A stretch of 6,100 nucleotides of DNA from Clostridia bacterium (GTDB lineage Bacteria > Bacillota_A > Clostridia > Oscillospirales > CAG-272), in contig JAFYRZ010000180.1 of NCBI GenBank assembly GCA_017546745.1, positions 1 through 6,100 of the forward strand. The letters run 5' to 3'. Of this stretch, positions 1-4,808 are shown piece after piece. The notes below the pieces were generated by a model that did no database searches, was not told the DNA's origin, and saw only the letters and a program-made list of their open reading frames with translations. Position numbers and translations under genes: made by a program. How positions within the stretch are numbered: the first letter of the stretch is position 1; the number at the start of each line of letters is the position of its first letter.

Positions 1-670
1 CGAGCTTATTTTAGAGCTCGACCGTCGCCACAGCTGCGACAGAATAAGGCTTGGCTCGTTAGCTCCTGAGCTTTTACCGCCCTCCTTTTCCGAAAGGCTT
101 AAGGGTGTTAAGATATTAGCGCCGCATTTTCATATTTCAATGCAGTCGGGGTCTGATAAGGTCCTTGCGGCAATGAAAAGGCGGTATAACGTTGATATGG
201 CGCTAAGAAATATCGCGGCACTTAAGGCGGCTTTTCCGACGGCTATGTTCACCACCGATCTTATGGTCGGCTTCCCCGGCGAGAGCGAGGAGGACTTCTC
301 AGATACCCTCTCTCTCGTTGATAAGATCGGGCTTCTCGACGCTCACGTTTTTCAGTATTCAAGACGAGAGGGAACGGAGGCAGCGTATTACGACTGTCAG
401 GTAGACGAGAGGGTAAAGCAGGAAAGGTCCGAGAGGCTTATCGCTTATAAAAACAAAAAGCGCGACGAGATACTTGACGGTGTTGTCAAAGAGGGACGAG
501 CGCTTTCCGCGATACTCGAGGTATATTCGGGCGGAGCCTACTCCGCACACTCGGATAGCTTTATAGAGCTTTCGGTAGAAGCTCCGAGAGGGCTTTCCGG
601 TAGCATAGCTTCTGTTATTCCGATTTCCCACGAGGGCGGAATAATCAAGGCAAAAATAACGAAAATATAA
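1..670 (+). CDS. mtaB: tRNA t6A37 methylthiotransferase, MtaB type (5' end outside window)
   Basis: C-terminal 222 residues of a radical-SAM methylthiotransferase that adds a methylthio group to C2 of threonylcarbamoyl-adenosine 37 next to the anticodon. The frame is open from base 2, upstream of the first in-window ATG at 140, which is internal: the residues before it continue the conserved core. Seen: RIRLGS (41-58), which favours MtaB over MiaB or Rim[12 protein letters not shown] (125-157), a conserved late radical-SAM strand; [10 protein letters not shown] (269-298); the family's FQYSRREGT motif; and a C-terminal TRAM RNA-binding domain from about 494 to 667. The N-terminal MTTase domain and the CxxxCxxC cluster site must lie left of the window, so catalytic integrity cannot be judged. 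It ends in TAA 29 bases before glyQS, with no terminator between, so co-transcription is likely. The MtaB rather than generic MiaB-like assignment is inferred from the RIRLGS signature. Confidence 0.9.
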   Translation, partial: ELILELDRRHSCDRIRLGSLAPELLPPSFSERLKGVKILAPHFHISMQSGSDKVLAAMKRRYNVDMALRNIAALKAAFPTAMFTTDLMVGFPGESEEDFSDTLSLVDKIGLLDAHVFQYSRREGTEAAYYDCQVDERVKQERSERLIAYKNKKRDEILDGVVKEGRALSAILEVYSGGAYSAHSDSFIELSVEAPRGLSGSIASVIPISHEGGIIKAKITKI

Positions 671-699
671 ATAATTATTTACATAAATGGAGATTTGGA

Positions 700-2091
700 A
701 TGAAAAACAACAAGAAAACAATGGACAAGATCGTTGCCCTTTGCAAAACTCGCGGCTTTATATTCCCCGGCTCGGAGATATACGGCGGTCTTGCAAACTC
801 TTGGGATTACGGTCCTCTCGGTGTTGAGTTTAAGAACAACGTAAAGCGCGCCTGGTGGAAGAAGTTCGTACAGGAGTCCCGTTATAACGTAGGACTTGAC
901 GCGGCTATTATAATGAACCCCGAGACCTGGGTAGCTTCGGGTCACGTTGGCGGATTTTCCGACCCTCTTATGGACTGTAAGTCTTGTAAGTCAAGACACA
1001 GAGCGGATAAGCTTATCGAGGATTACGCGTTCCAGAACGGAACGAGCGATAACCCCGCGGGCTGGTCGTTTGAGGAGATGGCGGCGTTCATCAAGGAGAA
1101 GGGTATCGTTTGCCCCGATTGCGGCGGTAACGATTTTACCGATATCAAGAAATTTAACCTTATGTTTAAGACCTTCGTAGGCGTTACCGAGGATTCTGCT
1201 AACACGGTTTACCTCCGTCCCGAGACTGCGCAGGGTATTTTCGTAAACTTCAACTCGGTTCAGCGTTCTATGAGAAAGAAGCTTCCCTTTGGCGTTTGCC
1301 AGATCGGTAAGTCCTTCAGAAACGAGATCACCCCCGGTAACTTCGTATTCAGAACCCGTGAGTTTGAGCAGATGGAGCTCGAGTTCTTCTGTAAGCCCGG
1401 CACTGACCTTGAGTGGTTCTCCTACTGGAAGAACTACTGCCACAAGTGGCTCCTTGACCTTGGTATGAAGGAGGAAAACCTCCGTCTTCGCGACCACGAT
1501 CCCGATGAGCTTTGCTTCTATTCCAAGGCTACCACCGACTTTGAGTACCTCTTCCCGTTCGGCTGGGGCGAGCTTTGGGGAGTTGCCGACAGAACAGATT
1601 ACGACCTTGGTCAGCACCAGAACCACTCGGGTAAGGATATGACCTATTTCGATCAGGAGACCGGCGAGCATTATATTCCCTACGTTATCGAGCCCTCGCT
1701 CGGTGCGGACAGAGTTGCGCTTGCTTTCCTTATCGAGGCGTACGACGAGGAGGAGCTTTCCGAGGGCGACGTTCGTGTCGTTCTTCATTTCCATCCCGCT
1801 CTTGCACCCGTTAAGGCGGCTGTCCTTCCTCTTTCGAAGAAGCTTTCCGAAAAGGCGCTCGAGCTCTACGACGAGCTTTCCAAGGAGTTCCCCGTTGAGT
1901 TTGACGAGACCGGCTCTATCGGTAAGAGATACCGCCGCGAGGACGAGATCGGTACTCCCTTCTGCATCACCTACGACTTTGAGACCGAGAACGACGGCTG
2001 CGTAACCGTTCGTGACAGAGATACTATGGAGCAGGTAAGAATTCCTCTTTCCGAGGTTAAGTCTTACATTTCCGAAAGACTCAAGTTCTAA
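700..2091 (+). CDS. glyQS: Glycyl-tRNA synthetase, single-chain alpha2 class II type
   Basis: Charges tRNA-Gly with glycine using ATP, in the cytoplasm. At 463 residues it has the usual length of the homodimeric bacterial/eukaryotic-type enzyme, unlike the alpha2beta2 GlyQ+GlyS enzyme of many other bacteria. Visible: N-terminal catalytic core with [14 protein letters not shown] (28-41); a likely zinc site with Cys93/Cys96 (CKSC) and Cys138/Cys141 (CPDC); [11 protein letters not shown] (171-181); class II motif 2 [10 protein letters not shown]...FEQMELEFF (206-230); motif 3 [14 protein letters not shown] (331-344) with its arginine at 338; and an HGTP anticodon-binding domain from about 360 to 455, including [16 protein letters not shown]. 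Start ATG 700 is supported by GGAG at 689-692, seven bases upstream. The leader is too short for a T-box, so any glycine-responsive control would sit upstream of mtaB. It is followed by a hairpin terminator 8 bases after the TAA. Confidence 0.97.
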   Translation: MKNNKKTMDKIVALCKTRGFIFPGSEIYGGLANSWDYGPLGVEFKNNVKRAWWKKFVQESRYNVGLDAAIIMNPETWVASGHVGGFSDPLMDCKSCKSRHRADKLIEDYAFQNGTSDNPAGWSFEEMAAFIKEKGIVCPDCGGNDFTDIKKFNLMFKTFVGVTEDSANTVYLRPETAQGIFVNFNSVQRSMRKKLPFGVCQIGKSFRNEITPGNFVFRTREFEQMELEFFCKPGTDLEWFSYWKNYCHKWLLDLGMKEENLRLRDHDPDELCFYSKATTDFEYLFPFGWGELWGVADRTDYDLGQHQNHSGKDMTYFDQETGEHYIPYVIEPSLGADRVALAFLIEAYDEEELSEGDVRVVLHFHPALAPVKAAVLPLSKKLSEKALELYDELSKEFPVEFDETGSIGKRYRREDEIGTPFCITYDFETENDGCVTVRDRDTMEQVRIPLSEVKSYISERLKF

Positions 2092-2099
2092 TAAAAAAC

Positions 2100-2133
2100 G
2101 AGGAGTCGGCAATCGTCGGCTCCTCTTAAATTT
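2100..2133 (+). terminator. Hairpin terminator after glyQS
   Basis: Left arm 2100-2110 and right arm 2115-2125 form an 11-bp stem (two G-T wobbles) around the 4-base loop AATC, preceded by an A run. The rightward tail TTAAATTT is a mediocre U tract, so some read-through to luxS is possible. Read leftward, the same hairpin is followed by GTTTTTT, a better U tract, so it could also stop antisense transcription entering glyQS. Confidence 0.65.
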
Positions 2134-2150
2134 AAGCACATATCCAATGT

Positions 2151-2244
2151 TTTGTAAACCGTTGGTTTGCAAATTAAGTTGAAATTAAGGCGCGGCTTAT
2201 GACGCGGCGATGTCTTTTGCCCGTGGTGCGACAGGCAAGAGGAC
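2151..2244 (+). promoter_or_regulatory. Structured leader upstream of luxS, class unrecognised
   Basis: The 182-base glyQS-luxS gap contains more secondary structure than a plain promoter region. Hairpin A: 2151-2160 pairs with 2164-2173 (10 bp, one G-T wobble, 3-base loop). Hairpin B: 2212-2221 pairs with 2234-2244 (10 bp, two wobbles, A2237 bulged), enclosing a 12-base GC-rich loop at 2222-2233. Neither is followed by a good U tract. I could not match it to SAM-I, SAH, T-box, preQ1 or THF riboswitch consensus sequences, and no convincing -35/-10 pair with 16-18 base spacing was found. It may be a 5' UTR regulating luxS-mtnN, or simply a processed leader; the function is an inference. Confidence 0.35.
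2171..2189. repeat. Direct repeat AAATTAAG, 11-base period
   Basis: Two identical octamers AAATTAAG at 2171-2178 and 2182-2189 start 11 bases apart, about one helical turn. A near copy, AAATTAAA, lies at 2248-2255. The spacing would suit a regulator binding one face of DNA, but the repeat is short and AT-rich, so chance is a real alternative. Confidence 0.3.
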
Positions 2245-2255
2245 TAAAAATTAAA

Positions 2256-2272
2256 TTTCCTTGAGGTGGAAA
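2256..2272 (+). promoter_or_regulatory. luxS ribosome-binding site in a small hairpin loop
   Basis: GAGGTGG at 2263-2269 is the Shine-Dalgarno sequence that fixes the ATG at 2274. It is flanked by TTTCC (2256-2260) and GGAAA (2268-2272), which can form a 5-bp stem that places most of the ribosome site in a 7-base loop. The stem is weak and overlaps the last two bases of the site, so control of translation by occlusion is only possible. Confidence 0.45.
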
Positions 2273-2273
2273 A

Positions 2274-2741
2274 ATGAAAGATCCCAAAAGAATTGCATCC
2301 TTCTCGGTGGACCACGACGTGATAGGCGAGGGCATATACGTATCCCGCATAGACGGTGACGTAACTACCTACGACCTTAGGACAAGGCGCCCCAATATGG
2401 GCGATTATATGGATAACATTACGATGCACTCGGTGGAGCATATGTTCGCGACCTTCGTCCGCTCGAGCGAGATATCTGACAGGGTCATCTATTTTGGACC
2501 TATGGGTTGTCAGACAGGCTTTTACCTGTTTGTTAGAGATGCCGTTGACGCGGAGGTTTTATCTGTCGTAAAATCGGTGCTTGACAGGATCGTTAAGCAC
2601 GATGGCGAGATGTTCGGCGCTACGCGTAAGGAGTGCGGAAATTATAGAAATCTCGACCTTAAGGCGGCAAAGGACGAGTGCGAAAGATACCTCGCCGTCT
2701 TGAATTCCAAGGAAAACGACTTTACCTACGGAGGAAAATAA
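2274..2741 (+). CDS. luxS: S-ribosylhomocysteine lyase LuxS (AI-2 synthase)
   Basis: Cleaves S-ribosylhomocysteine to homocysteine and 4,5-dihydroxy-2,3-pentanedione, which cyclises to the quorum signal AI-2; a cytoplasmic metal-dependent homodimer. The 155 residues match the usual 150-170. By comparison with Bacillus subtilis LuxS all key positions are present: Ser9 and Arg36 at the substrate site, the metal ligands His52 and His56 in HSVEH with Glu55 as general base, catalytic Cys79 in GPMGCQTGF, and the third metal ligand Cys121 in KECGNY. The TRRPN and YFGPMGC variants, instead of B. subtilis FCQPN and DISPMGC, fit the clostridial/Bacteroidales subgroup and do not indicate loss of function. 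Start ATG 2274 follows a good ribosome site; the SF-VDH start of the family fold begins at residue 9. Only one base separates it from mtnN, so the two are almost certainly one operon. Confidence 0.96.
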   Translation: MKDPKRIASFSVDHDVIGEGIYVSRIDGDVTTYDLRTRRPNMGDYMDNITMHSVEHMFATFVRSSEISDRVIYFGPMGCQTGFYLFVRDAVDAEVLSVVKSVLDRIVKHDGEMFGATRKECGNYRNLDLKAAKDECERYLAVLNSKENDFTYGGK

Positions 2742-2742
2742 A

Positions 2743-3441
2743 ATGAAAAAGGTTGATATTGGTATCATCGGTGCGCTTGCCGAGGAGGTTGAGGCGCTTA
2801 TCTCGAGGCTCGATTCTCACGAGGTAGAGAAGCTCGGCTCGGTTGAATTCCACCTCGGAATTCTTGAGGGGAAGAGGGTAGCGATAGCAAGATGCGGTAT
2901 CGGAAAGGTGTTTGCGGCGATCTGTACCGAGGCTATGATAATCGGCTACGCGCCCGACCTTATCGTTAACACCGGCGTTGGCGGTGCGCTTGCAAGGGGG
3001 CTTTCCGTGACCGATACGGTTATCGCGGATAAGCTCGTTCAGCACGATATGGACACATCACCCATCGGTGACCCCAAGGGCTTGATCTCGGGAATAAATA
3101 AGGTTTGGTTTGATACCGACGAGCGCGCAAGAGATATTCTCGTCCGCGCGGCAGATAGGCTCGGTCTTAAGGCAAAGGTCGGCTCTATTGCATCGGGCGA
3201 TCAGTTCGTTGCAACGAGCGAGGTAAAGGACAGAATAACATCCGAGTTTGGCGCATCCGCCTGCGAGATGGAGGGCGCATCCGTCGCTCATACCGCTTTT
3301 GTAAACGATACTAAATTTATCGTTATCCGCGCGATCTCCGACTCGGCAGACGAGGGGTCGAGCATGGATTATATGACCTTTATGCCCATCGCGGCTAAGA
3401 ACTCCGCGGCTCTTACCGTAGAGCTTGTGCGTGAGTATTAA
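2743..3441 (+). CDS. mtnN: 5'-methylthioadenosine/S-adenosylhomocysteine nucleosidase
   Basis: Hydrolyses the glycosidic bond of S-adenosylhomocysteine (giving adenine plus S-ribosylhomocysteine) and of methylthioadenosine, in the cytoplasm. Its 232 residues equal the E. coli Pfs/MtnN length. Seen: nucleoside-phosphorylase fold start GIIGALAEEV (7-16), with Glu15 matching E. coli Glu12; CGIGKV (51-56); NTGVGGAL (76-83); SGDQF (151-155); CEMEGA (174-179), with Glu177 matching Glu174; and RAISD (196-200), with Asp200 the proton donor matching Asp197. Start ATG 2743 has GGAGG at 2730-2734, embedded in the last codons of luxS, which suggests translational coupling. Its product is the LuxS substrate, so the pair completes SAH removal and homocysteine recovery. 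A strong terminator follows about 50 bases after the TAA. VGG replaces the more common VAG or SAG; I take this as normal variation. Confidence 0.96.
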   Translation: MKKVDIGIIGALAEEVEALISRLDSHEVEKLGSVEFHLGILEGKRVAIARCGIGKVFAAICTEAMIIGYAPDLIVNTGVGGALARGLSVTDTVIADKLVQHDMDTSPIGDPKGLISGINKVWFDTDERARDILVRAADRLGLKAKVGSIASGDQFVATSEVKDRITSEFGASACEMEGASVAHTAFVNDTKFIVIRAISDSADEGSSMDYMTFMPIAAKNSAALTVELVREY

Positions 3442-3490
3442 GTTTTTTGTCGTAACCGAGGGTAGTCGGTAGCTAAAGAAAAATAAATAA

Positions 3491-3528
3491 AAATGCAGAC
3501 GAGGTTCTTTTTCTCGTCTGCATTTTTT
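3491..3528. terminator. Strong bidirectional intrinsic terminator between convergent units
   Basis: ATGCAGACGAG (3493-3503) pairs perfectly with CTCGTCTGCAT (3513-3523): 11 bp, extendable by A-T pairs, with a 9-base loop. Rightward, the stem runs into a run of six T (3523-3528), ending luxS-mtnN. Leftward, the tail is ATTTTTATTTATTTTT, so it can also end the folC-tautomerase-hydrolase transcript. The gap 3442-3618 holds no gene. Confidence 0.92.
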
Positions 3529-3542
3529 GTAAACAATTATTT

Positions 3543-3561
3543 AAAAAACATCGGCAGATGT
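3543..3561 (-). terminator. Weak leftward terminator after the hydrolase gene
   Basis: On the minus strand ACATC (3561-3557) pairs with GATGT (3552-3548) around a TGCC loop, followed by five more T (complement of 3547-3543). The stem is only 5 bp, so it is at best a first, leaky stop before the strong hairpin at 3491-3528. Confidence 0.4.
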
Positions 3562-3618
3562 CGCTGCTTTTAAGACTTACCAGCTTTTTCGTTGCAATTT
3601 ACAGGCAACGTTCTGCAC

Positions 3619-4413
3619 TTAAAGCGAAAGCAGTCTTTTTGCGTTGCCCGAAAGGATAAGCTCCTTTTCTTCGTCGGTAAGCGGCACTTTCTTTATGAGG
3701 TCTACCTCGTCCTTTGCGCAGGACCAGGGGGAGTCCGTGCCGAAAAGTATTTTGTCAGCGCCGTGCGATCTTACTATCCTTAAAAACTGCTCCTCGGGGT
3801 AAAGCTTTTGACCCATTGAGGTGTCAAGATATATGTTCTCGCCAACGAGGTGCCGCTCGACCTCGTCCCATTGGCTCTGTCCGCCAAGGTGCGCCGCTAT
3901 CATAACTCCGCCCTGCATCCTTCGTACTACGTTTTTAAATTTTTCGGGGGAAGAGTGATAAGGAGGCGGAAAGCCGGGGTCGTAGCCTGCGTGCTGAAGA
4001 ATAATCAATCCGCGTTCAAATGCGTAATCGTATATCTTAAGCATTTTCGGCTCGTCAACCGTAAAGCCCTGTCCCTCTGCGTGAAGCTTTATACCCTTAA
4101 GTCCCAAGGACACCACAAAATCGATATCCCGCTTATAATCGTCGGTATGCGGAAAAATTCCGCCAAAGGGAACTATCCTATCGGAGGCAAGAGATGCCGC
4201 CCACTCGTTGATAGTTACCGTCTGTGACTCTTTGGTTATAACCGGCTGAATGATAGAGATATCTATCCCCGCCTCGTTCATTGAGTCGATAAGCCCCTTG
4301 TGCGTTCCGTCGGTCACGGGAGGGAATACACCGCCCGCGCGGGTCAGCAGGGTGTCTATCGCCCTTTTCGCAAGTGCGTCCGGGAAAATATGAGTATGAA
4401 AATCGATAATCAT
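3619..4413 (-). CDS. Amidohydrolase-2 family TIM-barrel metal-dependent hydrolase
   Basis: A 264-residue single-domain hydrolase of the amidohydrolase superfamily (Amidohydro_2, the group that includes ACMSD-type decarboxylases). Seen: metal ligands His6/His8 in DFHTHIFP right at the N-terminus; GIKLHAEG (107-114) with Lys109/His111; ILQHAG (138-143) with His141; AAHLGG (173-178) with His175; and GTDSPW (225-230) with Asp227. All superfamily metal/catalytic positions look intact. No signal peptide or membrane segment, so cytoplasmic. The substrate cannot be told: hydrolase, decarboxylase and lactonase activities all occur in this fold. Start ATG at 4413 is preceded by only a weak AGG (4421-4423, minus strand) 7 bases away, but HTH so close to the start leaves no better option. 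It lies 47 bases after the tautomerase stop with no terminator between, so it probably belongs to the folC transcript. Confidence 0.87.
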   Translation of the reverse strand: MIIDFHTHIFPDALAKRAIDTLLTRAGGVFPPVTDGTHKGLIDSMNEAGIDISIIQPVITKESQTVTINEWAASLASDRIVPFGGIFPHTDDYKRDIDFVVSLGLKGIKLHAEGQGFTVDEPKMLKIYDYAFERGLIILQHAGYDPGFPPPYHSSPEKFKNVVRRMQGGVMIAAHLGGQSQWDEVERHLVGENIYLDTSMGQKLYPEEQFLRIVRSHGADKILFGTDSPWSCAKDEVDLIKKVPLTDEEKELILSGNAKRLLSL

Positions 4414-4460
4414 ATAAAAACCTATAAAATGTAAATATAGAGTTACAAAATAAGCAAAAA

Positions 4461-4805
4461 TCAGAAGTTTTCGCCGTTCCAGCCCCAGTGGTCTACCTCG
4501 CGGTATTTGACGTATATCTTATCCTTTTTGATGGATAATTCTTCGTTAAGAATGTCGCAAGCTCTCTCGGTAAGAGCGTCGTAGGCCGCATCCGCCGCAC
4601 TGCCAAAGATGTCTATCTCGACCATCGCGATCTCATCCTTATTATCTCCCGCAAGGAACATCTTACACTCGTCCGCAAGCCTTACCATAAGCCATCTCTC
4701 ACTCTTGCCGGGGATAAGCTCGATTGCCTTGCCGAATGCCGCCTTAAGGGCGATCTCCTTTTCTTTCGTAACCTTGGCGGTCGTTTTAAGATCAATGTAG
4801 GGCAT
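4461..4805 (-). CDS. MIF-family tautomerase (phenylpyruvate-tautomerase-like)
   Basis: A 114-residue protein of the macrophage migration inhibitory factor/D-dopachrome tautomerase family, matching the usual 114-118. Seen: MPYIDLKT start, with Pro2 as the presumed catalytic base once Met is removed; Lys34 in PGKSERW at the position of MIF Lys32; an Ile-Phe-Gly turn (66-68) at the MIF Ile64-Gly region; DKIYVKYRE (95-103), with Tyr98 matching MIF Tyr95 but Lys100 where MIF has Asn97; and the C-terminal GWNGENF (108-114), which matches MIF's GWNNSTF and marks this as MIF type, not the short 4-OT type. The beta-alpha-beta repeat predicts a trimer. The physiological substrate of bacterial members is generally unknown. 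ATG at 4805 begins 3 bases after the folC stop and uses GAGGAG inside the folC end, so its translation is probably coupled. It is the only gene here ending in TGA. Confidence 0.9.
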   Translation of the reverse strand: MPYIDLKTTAKVTKEKEIALKAAFGKAIELIPGKSERWLMVRLADECKMFLAGDNKDEIAMVEIDIFGSAADAAYDALTERACDILNEELSIKKDKIYVKYREVDHWGWNGENF

Positions 4806-4808
4806 AAA

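Noticed and set aside
671..699. Possible T-box or glycine riboswitch before glyQS
   Set aside because: Only 29 AT-rich bases separate the genes, too short for either element.
359..721. 120-codon leftward frame overlapping mtaB and the start of glyQS
   Set aside because: Antisense shadow of the TRAM-domain region; no family resemblance and it overlaps two well-supported genes.
991..2172. 393-codon open frame antisense to glyQS
   Set aside because: Begins at TTG with no ribosome site, runs across the terminator, and its translation resembles no family. The biased codon use of glyQS (GAG, CTT, GGT, GTT endings) leaves the reverse frame free of stops.
2190..2244. GTGGTGCGAC resembling a T-box antiterminator core
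   Set aside because: Lacks the conserved GGGTGGNACCGCG sequence and no leader terminator follows; luxS is also not a typical T-box target.
2274..2741. LuxS suspected to be degenerate because FCQPN and DISPMGC motifs are altered
   Set aside because: Ser9, Arg36, His52, Glu55, His56, Cys79 and Cys121 are all kept, and the changed motifs are those I recall from clostridial/Bacteroidales LuxS.
3452..3472. ACCGA/TCGGT mini-hairpin after mtnN
   Set aside because: Only 5 bp, no T run after it, and a much stronger terminator lies 20 bases downstream.
3590..3610. Hairpin CGTTGC/GCAACG as a terminator for the hydrolase gene
   Set aside because: On the minus strand the 6-bp stem is followed by AAAAAG, not a T run, so it does not fit an intrinsic terminator.
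3850..4227. 125-codon rightward frame opposite the hydrolase gene
   Set aside because: Lies wholly inside a gene with clear catalytic motifs on the other strand, has no recognisable domain and no convincing ribosome site.
4414..4460. Leftward promoter before the hydrolase gene (TTGCTT, 17 bases, TTACAT)
   Set aside because: Both hexamers are poor matches in an AT-rich gap; not enough to claim a promoter.
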